A program made the position numbers and the translations under genes. Of a DNA stretch of 64,000 nt, positions 23,461 to 37,400 are shown one piece after another. The stretch lies in assembly GCF_037975245.1 (NCBI RefSeq), contig NC_092576.1, positions 19,058,111 through 19,122,110 of the forward strand, read 5' to 3'. The notes beneath the pieces were generated by a model. That model saw nothing but the letters and a program-made list of their open reading frames with translations, did not search any database and was not told the origin of the DNA. This stretch comes from Apostichopus japonicus (taxonomy: Eukaryota; Echinodermata; Holothuroidea; Aspidochirotida; Stichopodidae). Position 1 is the first letter of the stretch. Each line of letters starts with the position of its first letter.

Positions 23461-25340
23461 ATTACTTTGTTTATCTTCAATGATTTGGTAAACAATAAAC
23501 CTGACTAGGAGGACATTCCTCTACGTCTTCTACATCTTACACGATGATTACTGTACTTCTCTCCATAGGTTTCTTGGTTACGTCCTGCCAGACACTTTTC
23601 CGGTTAGATTCATTCCATCATCCTTGAAATCAAGAAAAGTGAAAGGTATTGTCACAATGACGTCATAATGGGCACATTTAAAATATCTTACAATTATTTA
23701 AAGGTTCAACCAACTATTAGAATGTATGTTGACTTGTTGATTGTTGTCGATTCACATACAGGAGAGTAATGAATCATCAACACATTACTGCTGTTTTGTA
23801 TGAAGGGGACAACCAACATAAACTGAATAATATATATTTTTGCAACACTTAATATTGCTAAGCTTAGTTGATTTAAGAGATAAGTCATGTTACATCCAAT
23901 TTGCTCTTTCACGATCACTGCCCTTTAAGATGTTTTTTTATGAGAAGCCATCACATCAATTGATGCTTTAAATTTATTTCTCAAATATGATGGTATCATA
24001 CACTTTGGGGCTTTGGTAACTAAATTACACTGCGACAATGAATGGTAAGGTTTTGAAGTAATGTTTTGCTATGTTCTTCCAATGAAAGTACATGTTCCAA
24101 TTCTGCCTTTCGGAGTGTGTCCATTTCATCCCTCCCTACACCTCCTTTACACATACACACACATAAAAAACATACCTATATCTACGCGTAAAATATTCTT
24201 TCCATCTAAACTGCATAATAAAACAGCGAACTCTAACTTATTTCTTTTCCAAGCAAACGAAAGTTTCGTTAATCTGAAATTTGTGAGACGCATTTCTATG
24301 TTGAGTGTTGTGAGATCAACACAATACTTCACACATTCCTAAGTAGCCTATATTTATTTACACAGCGGTATTGACGTAAAGTATGCATACTACAGCATGG
24401 GGACTGTTATGACTCAGGATTAATGATACTTGAAATTTCGGATAAAGGTTTAGGCCTTCTGTATTATTTTGTTCTCGTCCGTGTTCCCTGTGTAAACCGG
24501 AGTCCCTGAATACATTAAAAGTAAAAGCATCATCTGTATCAGCGGATATCACTGGCCGTGTATAACGACGAAAAAAAAATGAGCGAACACTAGACATAGA
24601 CCAAAAATGACCAAATCAGAACCGTAAGGACTACCGTACTGAAATATCTTAATGGGTAACAAAAGCTCAGTATGAAAACATCCAATACTTTATCAACGCT
24701 AAGATAAGACACTCGTTCTTTTTTTGTACAGGGGTTTGGTAAATCCAACATGATTGCGGGGGGCGGGGATGGGGTCTGTGGGCCTTCTCCCAAAAAGGGG
24801 CCACTTTATACTTCAATGATACCTTTGGAATCATAATCATTTGACGTTGTTATGTCTAATATCTAAGTCTAAACGCAACATTGTGCTGTAACTACTTTAC
24901 AATGCTGTGTTAGTTTGAAATGCGTGGTGGTGGCGGGGGGTGGGGGGTGGGTGACCCCATCACTCTATTGGTCGGCGCTTGAAAGGGTACAATCTGAATG
25001 TATTGGTAAACATTTACATCCATTAATTATCTTTGAAAAATTAATACTATAAAATATATAGTGGGTAATGTTATTAAGAAAGCATTAGAAATATATGTGA
25101 TTTATGAACCATATTTTATTTATTTGTACACTTCTGTAGCAGAAATAGAATACGGAGGTATGCAAGGGGTATGTCACTCATTAACTGTTCAAGAACGGGC
25201 ACCTATTTATTTTATTTATTTTAGTTGTCATGGCAACGAAGCAGCACCTGAGTTAAATTATCAACAGAAATGTTATTTCATATTTTCCTTATCGTTCGCA
25301 CATATTTTGGAAATCGTTAAGTTACGTGTGAACGAATAGT
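23461..25340. other. No gene recognised
   Basis: AT-rich with two G-rich patches (24756-24780, 24925-24951). Small open frames here have no motif. Confidence 0.35.
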
Positions 25341-25348
25341 GAGACTAT

Positions 25349-25490
25349 CAGGGCTTGAAATACCCGACGGGAAAAAGCCGTTGTGCCATAGCTGTTTGCC
25401 GTGGTGCCCCTGAAAAATACACCTCGCCGACGGCAACACTTTGCCGTCATGCCCTTTATGTTTTGCCATCGGTGCCCTGTACATTGCGTC
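25349..25490 (+). mobile_element. hAT-like left end fragment
   Basis: CAGGGCTTGAAATACCCG at 25349 resembles hAT 5' termini. It is followed by three repeats of the GCCG...TGCC type (GCCGTTGTGCC, GCCGTGGTGCCC, GCCGTCATGCCC). No right end or TSD was identified. Confidence 0.35.
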
Positions 25491-25719
25491 ATTGCGAGTA
25501 GTACACTAAGTTACACCAAAGAGTAACCCAAAAATCTTGCGGAGATGTTGTTTGATTCATCCTTCGCAATGCAGGAGCCTATGTTTACACTTGTTCTGTA
25601 GTTTCGGGGACACCTGTATATATTATGCATACATTACAAACATAACTGTCGTTGAGATCGTTCTTTATGCTTCCTTTGCAAGGACTTTACTATTCAACGT
25701 TCTTTTTACTTCAACAGTA

Positions 25720-25830
25720 AGTCAATGGGACTTCTCCATTGAGTTAACTGCGTGCAAGGGATATCACACAGTAAAATCACATTGATTTTGTCACGTGAAA
25801 CTTTGACTTCCTTTAGTCGATACAGGTTCC
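25720..25830 (+). repeat. Dispersed repeat shared with 18190-18310
   Basis: Diverged second copy of the segment described at 18190-18310. It lies downstream of the hAT-like end at 25349, so both may be interior pieces of related elements. Confidence 0.5.
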
Positions 25831-25839
25831 TGTATTCAG

Positions 25840-27515
25840 CTATAAACTGGGCGGGAATCATTAGAAATAGGACTTTAATTTCTAGGGCGGGAATGTAAAT
25901 ACGAAAACACCAATAGAAATAGTAACCTCAACTTTTTAAGTCGATTTAAGTCGGCAATTAGTTGTAAAAGGGTAATTACGTATAATGTAAAGCATTGACC
26001 GTGTAGCTGTTATTCGCTGAACGATCGCATGTGTAATAAAAATCCACTGTCAATTAATGATTAATGATTAAGTATTTGTTATCAATCCCGTCAATAATAC
26101 CTCCTGTAAATTCCCCTTTAATGCTACCTTTCATGATATAAACGAATGAAAAGAAAATAATTTTGAGAATTCTTGCAATATTTACGCTTGAATTACGAAC
26201 GTATACAGCCGCTAAAAATGTGAGAGCAAAGCACATGTGGCGTTGCCAGACAATTCAATCTTGGGGGGGGGGGGAAACAACACCTAATTAGGGAGAGGGG
26301 CACAATTTGCTGAATGCTGTACTGGGGTTGGGTCTAAGGGGAGTGGCTTCCCTTTCCCCTTTGAGAACTCTTTTATTAATTAAGGGTCATTCGATGAGTC
26401 TGGTGCAACTTGAAGTAACTTTATGTTCAAGAATTTTCGGGCTCTATAGTCTGTCCGATATTTATATTTTTAATTGTAACGAATACAAAGGTTATAAAAA
26501 AATGGAAATTAGCCCTATTGCTTTGATAATGTTTTAAATAAGATTGTTGAAAATATGAAATTTAAATTCATGCAGGGTAGAAGTGGAGTTGAAGCACTAG
26601 CGGTTCACGCCGGGGCCTCTGTGACCTTCTTAGTGAGAAAACAACTGGTTATTGTGGTTGGTGGAAAACAAAGTTTAACTGATGAACATAATACGTTCGT
26701 CCAGCTTTGTAAAGTTGTAGAGTAGTTGAGTAGAGTAGTTGTAGAGTAGAGTAGTTATAGAGTTTTGTTTTGAACACTACAAATCGAATCTGGGGGAGGG
26801 GGGGGGGCACCTGGGGAGCACGATTTTTCTTGGGAGGCTTATTTCAAGATATGGACTAATATGATGCAGAAGAAGATATCTGCTAGCACTAACGCAGAAT
26901 TTGTATACAGGAAAATATAATTTCCCTATTATGAAATGAGAACGCGAATTTATAGGAATATACAAACGGGGGAGTGGGTGTCACACACATTAACGTATAA
27001 GTGTCTTGAAATTTGGACAGTATTATTGTTCAATGATATAATTGTGTATGTCAAGTCCTAATAGCAAGATGTTGATAATACCTATCTTCCTCCTCCATAT
27101 AGGGCATATAGAGAGATTGATGTATTTAGTCTTCATACAATTGAAAAAAAAAAACATACTCAAGAGAGTGGCTGGAATCAAACATATGAACTTTATTTTA
27201 CAAAACTGACATACTATTACGACATGGGAAATGTGATCACGTGATTATGACGATGATTTGTCTAGTCTTGTATCACAATAATTTTACTCCATATTTAAGT
27301 AATTGCAAATACTTTTAGTTTTCTTTTCTATTATCAAAGTAGATTTCAAGATATGTGATGATGTCACTGATATTGAGTGTTCTCTGATCAGTTCATCGTC
27401 TCATGGATTATTATTCTTGATCTGAGCATCGAATACTCGACTATCATGATTTGGTTTCTTTACATAGTCCACCATTCGTTCCTATTTGAGTTGTTTCACA
27501 TGTTGTATGTAGGAT
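25840..27515. other. No gene recognised
   Basis: Contains a short GTAGA-rich simple repeat (about 26708-26763) and two poly(G) patches (26263, 26780-26807). No supportable gene. Confidence 0.35.
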
Positions 27516-27519
27516 GAGT

Positions 27520-27730
27520 GTTCAACTGATCTGTTATATTAATGAGATGATGACAATGCTAAACTGATTGGTTATATAACTTAGAGGATAATGGTTGTTA
27601 ACTGATTAGGTTTAAAACCGAGATAATAATGATAGTACACTGATCAGTGATCTTACTGACATATCAGGATTGCAAACTGATCAGCTATGCTACTGAGATG
27701 ATAATGATAGTAAAATGATAAGATCAAATT
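27520..27730 (+). repeat. Degenerate ~40-50-bp minisatellite
   Basis: AACTGATCAGTTAT-like anchors recur near 27522, 27570, 27610, 27649 and 27686, each followed by a GAGATGATAATGAT-like block. Confidence 0.5.
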
Positions 27731-28759
27731 TAAGGAATCAACTAGATTGATTACTCAGCTGATGTGAAGTTATCATCGAGGGCCAACATAATCCGGTGAA
27801 TATAATGTTTATGATTTCAATCCAGACCAATAAAGATTCAATCAGCACTGATACTGCCATTAGTCTTTTTATTTTTATTTATACAGTTTGGAATTATAGC
27901 GCATATGTTCGTCGTCTCAATTTGCAGACCGGTCGATGGCAGGTAAGAGATAATTCACCTTTATGACAGCAAATGCTGATAGTACAAGCCCTCCTTTTGT
28001 TTTTACATTAACATTAATTATTAATACCAATATAATGATAACATTTGTCGGTTAAACTTACTTGATTGCTGCCAGTATTATAAAGAGTGGGCGGTGGCTG
28101 GGGTTGTAGTCTGTATAAAATCTAAATGTTTAGTTCAACAGGACTTCCAGATCCCTTCATCTTGCTTCTACTGCAGAACTTCGGTCTAATTTACTTCCTT
28201 CTGACCCTGAATGGAGCCCGTGTTTCTCTCATCACTCAAAAAACCACTTAATAATTCAAACAATTCTCCCAAAGTACATATTTATAACAAAGAAAAATAT
28301 TGAGTAATATTAAATTTTAAGGAACAAAGTCGATGTAATTGTGTTTTTAGCTTCACTCCTCCATAACGTCCCAACTGTTATATTGCTGATAATTTACAAT
28401 TGTTTTATACTCTTAAACTTATTTCATGGCAGCTGCACTGCATGCATAGACACTGTTATGAGTTGAGGATACTCGGTTCTAGTAGTTTCAGTTTGTAAAG
28501 ATACAACGTTATCTTTCGCAACATTCAAAGAAAAGCGGAATTCAAATTGCTGTACCAGAAAGAATAAAATAAATGAGGGTGGGAGCTGAAATAGAGATCG
28601 GGAGGGGGGAGGGAGGTGGATGTTGAGGACATTGTTACCTGATTATCATTCAACGCTAACACAATAAGTTCTATATTGATACACCCTATCACTTCCATGT
28701 CAGTGACACCGTTAATATTACATTGTAACAATTGTATAAACTATTGTTAACCGACCACG

Positions 28760-29370
28760 CATATAGCTGCCCCCGTATAGCTGTCCGTCTAGCTTTCCCC
28801 GTATAGCTACCTTTATATAGCTGCCCATGTAAGCCGCACCGTATATTTGCACCGGTGCAGTTGCCCCGTTGAGCTGCACCGTATTGCTGCCCCTGTATAG
28901 CTATCCATATATAGTTGTTCCCATATAGATGCCTCTGTATTGCTGCCCCTGTATTGCTGTCCCCGTATAACTTCCCCCGTATAACTTCCCCCGTATTGCT
29001 GCCCCTGTATAGCTGCCCGTGTAGCTTCCCCGTATTGCTGCCCCCTATAGCTACCCTTGTATAGCTGTCCTTGTATATCTGCCTCGTATATTTGCACTGG
29101 TGTTGTTGCCCGGTCTAGCTGCCCTGAATTTCAGCGCCTGTATAGCTGCCCCCGTATAGCCGCCCCAGTATAGCTGCCACGTAGAACTGCCCCGTGTTGC
29201 TTCCCCCATATTGCTGCCCCGTATAGCTACATATGTATAGCTGCCCCTGTATAGCTGCCCATGTATAGCTGGCCCAATATAACTGTCCCGTATAGCTGCC
29301 CCATAATGCGGACACATATAGCTGCCCCGTATAGCTGCCCCCGTATAGCTGCCCCCGTATTGCTGCCCCT
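28760..29370 (-). repeat. 15-bp minisatellite, about 40 copies
   Basis: Unit GTATAGCTGCCCCC(N) repeated over about 610 bp with substitutions (TTGCTG, TAGCTA, TAACTT variants). Because the unit length is a multiple of three and contains no stop on the minus strand, it gives open minus-strand frames of pentapeptide repeats rich in G, Y, Q and A. No start, splice or flanking coding signal supports translation. Confidence 0.85.
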
Positions 29371-29374
29371 ATTT

Positions 29375-32300
29375 TTATAAGTAAATAATTTGGGTATGAT
29401 TAAAGAAAAATTAAGTTGAGAATGGAGTCACTGGTTGAGCGTTTTTATTAAAATGAAATAAAACTGCCTTTTACGTAATAGTTTGTAAATTTGACCAAAC
29501 CATGTAATATTCGCAGAAATATTGGATACCCTACTACAAGTTAGAGACTAGATTCGTTGTTACAATCACGTGACTACTCCTGATTTGTGAAGTATTTGTC
29601 GTTTAACCAAATTTAGACAATTCCTGAACCACGAATTTAGTGTCACGGATATTTGTTTGTTAAACAAGTACTTCAATCTTCCCTGGCAGGCGATTTTTGT
29701 AAACTAAAGTAACACTATATTTTCTTCTCCTTTCGTTAAGTTAAGTTCAATCCTATTCAATTATGAACTCGGTTATCTCTAATAGTTTCAAGGGATTTAA
29801 ATGATAACAATAGTTTTAGTCATTATATATTCAGTTGATTGTAAACATGACTGACGTTAACTGAATTAAAGATTGCCAAAACATTAACAGGGCTCTTTTT
29901 AATAGTTGCAAGGGTTCTGAAGGATTTCTACTGTTTAATCTTTTATTTATCAATGTAAATATATTTGCGACGGTTCCAGGTACACTACTGTATATAGGAT
30001 ATTAACAACATAGAGTTTCTAGGTCAGAAATGAGGATGACCTGGTGACCTATATGAAGCAGGGCGATTTAAGTTTTTTTCTTTGTATGGTTTTAAAATCA
30101 TATCAGAAACTGGTTCTCATTGCCTATCAATTGTGTGTGGAGAGCATTGATACACAAAATTGCTTGTGAACATCAGACTCGCCGTTTTCCAGAGTGCAAA
30201 TGTTGGACATTTTGGAGATTGATATAAGTGAAGGAAGAGTTGATACCTTTGTTTATAACATGAAAGGAAACTGAAAACTATTTTAAAGATCATGAACTTA
30301 TTATATTCGTTATTGGAATAACTTTGAAGAACATGCAAATATTGTTTACTGACAATAGATTCGCTCTTTGGAGTAAATCATTATCAATGATTCGGTGGAG
30401 CTGTGACTAAATCACTTTCCACGCATATTTAAACAACAAGATCATAATAGCAGTCAGAATATAGGACGGGGGGGGGGGGGCAATTAGTCACTGTAACGTA
30501 GCACGTATTTTGTGACGCTGTATACACACACAATGTTCAAAAAGATCATGACATGAATCTGATTTATTATGGAAGATACTGCGTCACGGATACAAAGATT
30601 TCGAGCCTTTGCCGGATATCGATTTCTGCATTGTGTTAAAAACATCTTATAGATGTACAGTAAACTCTCCTTTTGAAAAGCTGGATGATCCGTTTAAAGC
30701 AATAGTTGGTTGACAAGACTAACTTAACAAATGTAGCATTAACATAGCTGGTTTCGCTTACAGTAGCCTATCAACTTAATCGCCATCAACAATTTAAAGC
30801 CGGGATAGATGCTTGAACTCATGAGTAACTTGGTTGAGTTTGATCCAGCATCAGAATTTAAATCGGACCTACCACATAGTTCATAGCAGACGTACATATA
30901 CAAGCTTCACCTTCTTATACATGTAAGGATTAGGGCCCATGCTATTTCTATTCTCATCGCCTGCTGAGGCTAATTACAATCGGTCAGATTCATAGTTCAT
31001 ACTACAATATTGCTATACCGTTAAACAAATAACATGTACACTTTCTTCCGTAAGAAATATCTAACTCGAATCTATTAAAGGTCGCATGTATTGTACATTT
31101 CATTTCCGTTATTACAAGTATAAATATAAAATATTTATTAACAGGAGAACCAAAGACTTAGAAATATAAAAATATGTAAATCGATACGAACGTAATGATA
31201 AGTAAGTAAAAGGTTAATAAATACTTGAAAACTAATGTTTCTAAAAAAATAATCTCGAAAAGAGTTCACGTGACTGTGTTTGAATAAACTTTAAAGCAAA
31301 ACGAACAAAATAATTTCTGAATAATTTTATTCCAATGTTGTGGGCAAGATATAAGGGTTATGTGAATTAATGGTGGATTTAACTAAAATATCCTAAGTGC
31401 AGGCTACAGTGGGTACTCCATACGAATTGTTTATGTCTTCTCAATACAATAGGAATTGTGCAATGAAAACGCCTAAAGGAATAATTAGTTAACGAAATAA
31501 CTGTAAATATTGCAGATTATAACTTTGAGACCTTTTAATCTGATTTTATCTTTCTGATACACTGTTATTGATGATCGAATTATCCCTCGCGATCAAATTG
31601 GTACAAACAATGCTATGACTGAAACATCACCTTTGATTTTGAATCTGAAACCAGAAATGTCAATTGTAGTGATCTCCAATGGAATTAAATCTTGCTAATA
31701 ATTCAACATGATTACCTGAGGGTATTTGAAGGATCACTAACTTAAATTATTATTTTTCCATATTAGTGTATACGTGACTAAAATGAGTGCGTGGGTCCAA
31801 GCAGGTTTATACATAATGAAAGGACGGATCTGGCATTTATTCGAAACCACGAAACTGGTTTATTCTTCAGCGTGATAATGCTTGCCGTGACTTTTGTCAT
31901 TTGCACATTGGAAACAAAAAGAGCTGCTATGATGACTCCATTTCAAGGGTTCCGATCTAACTTGTTATTGAGGGGGGGGGGGGGGGGAATTGTATTAGTT
32001 TTAACTGAAATAGAGAGAAAATTTGTAGTAGTATGTGTAGCTCTACTAACCCGCTTCGTTATCTGTTGTGCGGATACCATGGTAACCAAAACGTATGTTA
32101 TCACTGACAAAATATTTCATTGCAGTATTCTTGTATTTTCCATCAATAAGATGCACTTATAATGTTAGGAAAGTAATCATGAAAATGATGTATAAAGTCA
32201 AAGGTAAACTTAAGGGTCACATTTTAGGTTTTCACTGAACTTTCAAGAAACTTTCGGTACCACTCTCTGTAATCACAACACTTTGAATAGAGGGCAGTAT

Positions 32301-33700
32301 TATGAGAAATATTCGAAAAGGAAAAATACTGAAACTGTCTGAACTAAAAAAAAATGTAAAACATATTCGTGTTACTTTGAACATACACAAATATGCATGC
32401 ATAAGAGGATCTCAAAAGATTCAGATCCCGGGGTGGGGTGTGGAGGGGTTTTATGGCTACAGTATAGTCGGTAACTAGTATAGCGTTGTATTGTTCATAA
32501 CTTATCTTGGCTTTTTGTCATATATATTATATATTGGTAATTATGTGATTATATCATAATGTAGGATAATATATTGCAACCTTCCGGCTTTCTATCATCA
32601 TCCATACCTTATTGCTATTGTCGCAGATGTGGTGGAAAGCCGAGGGCGCCAAATAATACATGAATAAAGACAAAATCTTTATTTGCTTGTGTATGCACGT
32701 TTATTACAAACGTAGTATAACGTGTATGACTTTGACACAAAATAATTGACATAACCGGCGACATTGTTTAATATCTCAAACATAACATTACCCATTAGTA
32801 AGACATTTGTATTATTCTTCTGAAAAGAAACTAAACTGTAAGTATTCTAGCAAAAGAATAATACAAATCAATGAGATCCACAAATGTCTTGATCAAAAAG
32901 ATATATCTTAAAGAACTATTTTGATGTACATTAAATATGACCGATTACACATTAGAACACCCTCAGTATTGCTTGATATTCAAACATAATAGAAATACAC
33001 TATGGAGGGGATAATACATATAATTCATGAGATGTGTCAACGATGATAGATATTTACTTGTTAAATTTAATTATCGTGTTCTTTCCTTGTTACTCCACTT
33101 TGATAATTATTTGTTAACTGCATCTCCCAAAATGTCATTGATATCGTTAAGGGTTAGCTAAATTATAGCAACATATCGTATAAGATGGAGTTGGTGGGTG
33201 GGGGGGGGGGCGGGGTAGGGGCGGGAGTAAACAATTTACTGCTTCATGTGATATTTAATATTTTGCATTGTTTGTACATTCCATCGATTCAACAATGAGA
33301 ATTGTATAAATAGTTCTGTCTTTGAAAACTGCCCTCTTTTCCTACTCGTCATATTATCTGTCGTCCATGGTATCCGTCCAATCATCTCAGTGAGACGTTC
33401 ATCATTATGATGTCACTCATTGTATAATGACGTCACTCAGTGTTGGATGACGGGATTTAAAACTAATGTTGTCTTCCCTATAAAGCTTATAAATGTATTC
33501 ATGTTATTAAGTCCTTGCATCTAACAGTGCATGACGAGTATGTCTCTTATATACACTTTAGTGTGCTCAATGTCGATATGCGTTTACCTGCCAGGAATAG
33601 GCTACTTCGATATTTGTGAAGATATATCATCATCACTTTAATAATTTTTGCTTCGTTTTATGATATTTTCCTGAAACAATATTTCAACAAATCATGAAAA
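29375..33700. other. AT-rich stretch, no gene recognised
   Basis: Contains two poly(G) runs (30468, 31972). The sequence TGTGGTGGAAAGCCGAGGGC at 32629, ending about 120 bp later before AACCGGCGACATTG, resembles a short LTR followed by leader, but no partner LTR was found. Confidence 0.3.
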
Positions 33701-34109
33701 TAATATTTCACTTCCTTGCAGGTCTGTGACAAGAAGGGTAATCTACCAGGTGAAAAGGTAAAAGATACACATTCATGTTAATAAGTAACGGTAATTAAGT
33801 AATACGCAAGGAGGCGTTAGTTACTGCGGAACAAAGGAATGATACAAAAGAGTATTAGACCTTGTTTCTCATCAGGGGAAAGGATGATAACCGACGTGAA
33901 AAGAACAGGGAACGAAGATAAACCAGTTACAAGTATATATCTCGTAACGATGATATCACTGTTCTCAATGTCAAGTTAAAATGAGGTTTTAATAATCTTC
34001 CTTCCTCGCATACAGTCACAAAATACTAATCAAAGAACTATTCTTCTTCGACTGTCCATCGTTACCGATGATGACTGTTGAGTGCAACAGGCACCCCATC
34101 GCCACAGGA

Positions 34110-34440
34110 CTTTGCCCCTCAATTCTAGTGATCTAGTGATCTAGAGGTACACAGGATGTGAAACAGGCAAGGGAATGGAAAGGGTTGTCCCGCAGTTGCC
34201 GCTCATTGGCCAATGCTGCCATATGTTGACCAATGTTGGTTCCTTCACATGCCAGGTGACTGATTACCACCATTGGCCAAGGTTGGTTCCTACGACCTGC
34301 TGCCATCGGGTTTACCGTAACTCTGGCACGGGACGCTTGCCAGGTGCTATCAGCCGGGTCAGCTGGAGCTGGAGCTATGCAAGGCAGGAAAGCCAAACCC
34401 TGAGGCATTAAGCTTGAGTCAAGCTCGAGTTAAGCAAAGA
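34110..34440. other. GC-richer island, possible old element
   Basis: Markedly GC-richer than its surroundings and containing repeated phrases (GCTCATTGGCCAATGCTGCC, CCACCATTGGCCAAGGTTGG, GACCAATGTTGGTTCC). It carries overlapping open frames on both strands but no recognisable protein. Probably a degenerate mobile element. Confidence 0.3.
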
Positions 34441-37400
34441 TTGCCTGCAAACCTGGTATACAGGCATGCAAAGAACTAATATAAAAAAAATACTACAGTG
34501 TTTGGTCAGATGTTATGGAGCATTAAAGCCAACACACGAGCATCTACTGTGGCATAAAATGACTTTGTTAAAGTAAACACTATTCACTGCTTAGTTGTTA
34601 CTATACCAAATATAAGGAAACAATATAAACAATAAAAACAATATTAAGAGTAAATGTCTTAGTATCCGAGGGATCGCGTAAATCAGGTAAGTTACAATGA
34701 GGGTCCCTTTAGACAAAACTTACATGATAGCAACGGTGTAGGTAATAAAGGAAGATGAACCTACGTGGATGTTAGATGACTCCTCAACATTTCCAACAAA
34801 AGTGAAACAAGAAAAAAACATGGTAATTGGGCACTATGCTTTCCTCAGTTTTGATGTCAGGCCAGTTCGAAGAGGAATAGAAACAATCAAGAGAAGAATG
34901 TTGTCGAAAAATTGATTGATTTCGAACTCAACCTGATACTGATACTATTTCATCGTGCAATCGACTGCCGCTTTGTCAATAAGGTAGCCATTTCAAAAAA
35001 AAAATGTTTACCAAACTAAAATATTACTAGTTAAGTTGAGATATAAGGCGTCATTATATTTGATTTTCCAATTAAGGATATTTCATATCGATATATTCAG
35101 TGTAAAAATCAATCTTAAACATTTTGCCTAAACCATTACATACAGACGGCGCTTGTGACACCAAATCAGAAGGTTATTGCTTTTTTATCATTGTTTTTTA
35201 TTTGTTTCATCATATGTAATGACACGCGACTTGTCCAACTAATGAACAATGCACATAGAGTTAGGAAGTGTTAGTATCAAATTATGTCTTCTTTCTTCCA
35301 AAATAAACACAAGAGCTGTTTTCAAGGCATGTAATATCTAAATTACTGAGGCCCTTTTAAATGTCAGTTTTCCTACACGTACAGCTAGCTAATGGTAATA
35401 CAAGTTCCGTCATAACAAAACACAAAACACACAAAATAACAAACCCAGACAAGCATGAATAAGCGAATCAACTAAAATAGCTATCCCATTTTATGTCAGA
35501 AATGATGACTTATTATCATGATTAGAATGTTAAACCTTGTAGCTCAATTGGAAATGGCGACTCCAGTTGACGAGACCAGTGTTACCCTCTATATAAACAG
35601 ATAACACAGTAGTTATTGTAAATCAATTGTACCACAGTAACACCTGGACCGTGCTATAAATCGGTAGCACGTGATATTACTATTACAGTGAGAACTGAAG
35701 ATATGTGTAATCCCAATAAATCTAGCTAATATTTTGGGGATTACAATCCTAAGAGCACATGCAACCGATGTATCAGCATGATTAAGTTTTCAATCTGGGA
35801 AAAAGCTCAATATTTACTTTAGTTACTGTAAACCCTGTGTGAATCGGTTCAGTGTTAAAACAGGTCGGAACATTCCACTGTATGGGTACCAATGTTATAG
35901 TGCATTGGTTTCTATTGGTTCAGTCATAATGATATGATGATGAAATTCCTGGATAGATAATTTGATGGTTACCAGCGGGGAAGATGATGGGGTATGGAGA
36001 TAAGTGAACAATTCATCATTTCTACAGTAATTCTATTTTACACAGAAGTCACATTTATATACTGGGAGATGATTAGATCATTATACTGTGTACACCAACA
36101 TCAAAATTTAACATGGCTATGAATCGCTATTTGTTTACACATACTAGTCAGTGTTGATATTTGTTCATGCATATTTTCAACATTTCAAGCATATAATTAA
36201 GTTTTAACAAAAATCCAACCTCCAAGATATTTTTCTTCTAGTTCAATGATATCAAAGCGACCATATCATTAACAACCGTCGTTTCATGGATTTAGCCTTC
36301 ATGTGTATATCATGTTCAGTACATAAATATTCACAATGATTGCTAAAATCATAAACTAGACAATAAGGGTCAATAAACTTAAAAAGAAATAAAAATGAAT
36401 TTCGTTGTTACCTAAATCAATTATCTCTGAGATAATACTTCTTATACGGGGCCATATGATAAATATGTATAACAGTTATATATACTGCATTGTCTTTATT
36501 TATGTTTAATATTATACATATGTATTACTTATACTTTTCCCTCTTGTTTAGTGATTCCAAGAATGAAGGTACCGGATGAACCTGATATCATCCATTAACT
36601 GTAAGTGAATACAGCTGAATATTTTATACTTTAGTATTTATTCTTTGTTATTTTTAATTGTAAAATCTTAATATATGAACAAAATCATTATCATTAATCC
36701 GAGTTTTTATCCCTCTTTATTCCAATTTGTTATCCCTATATCTGTAAGTTTCTAATCTTATTAGGTCACTAATATCAACTGCTTCAACTGTCATTGCATG
36801 ATTTCATTATATTTAGTATTAGTAAAGCCGATCCCTGATTAAATGTATGAAAATTTGCGATAAGTTCATTCCTTTAAACAGAAACAAAGGTATATGTTTA
36901 TTATTGCAATTATGTTAGATCTACAACCTTCCATACCGATGCTTTGGCGTAAGAAGGCCATAGCTTTTTTATCTGCTAACATGAGTATGGTCACTGAAAC
37001 GGTTATTATAACCGTTATTATAATTCCACTTTTCCTCATTATATTATTAATTTGATCGGAAACAAATCAGAGATCATCATGAGTCTTCCCTTAAGATACA
37101 AAAAAAACCTGTCAGTAAACATGTGAAAATTTCATAGGAAAATTACTTTATGCTATATGGTGACGTCACTCTATTGTACGACACACATATAATAAAAGGA
37201 ACTGTAGAAAAAAGAGAGTTAAATCGGAGCAAGTTCATGGCTTGTAAGCTCTTTGGCATCTATGACCTAATTAGGGACATACAATTTCATTTTTAAATGA
37301 AGTGAGGTGAGATCCGGAAGGGGAGAAATGAAATACAGATTTATGAATAAACAGACAGAAGGGATGTCAAGGTCAGCATGTTACGATACTGTTTCTAAAA

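Noticed and set aside
31791-32162. 123-codon open frame
   Set aside because: It runs through a 16-G homopolymer, has no recognisable domain and no splice context.
33395-33442. Tandem TGATGTCACTCA / TGACGTCACTCA sites resembling CRE elements
   Set aside because: Two short sites without any adjacent gene start; regulatory meaning cannot be supported.
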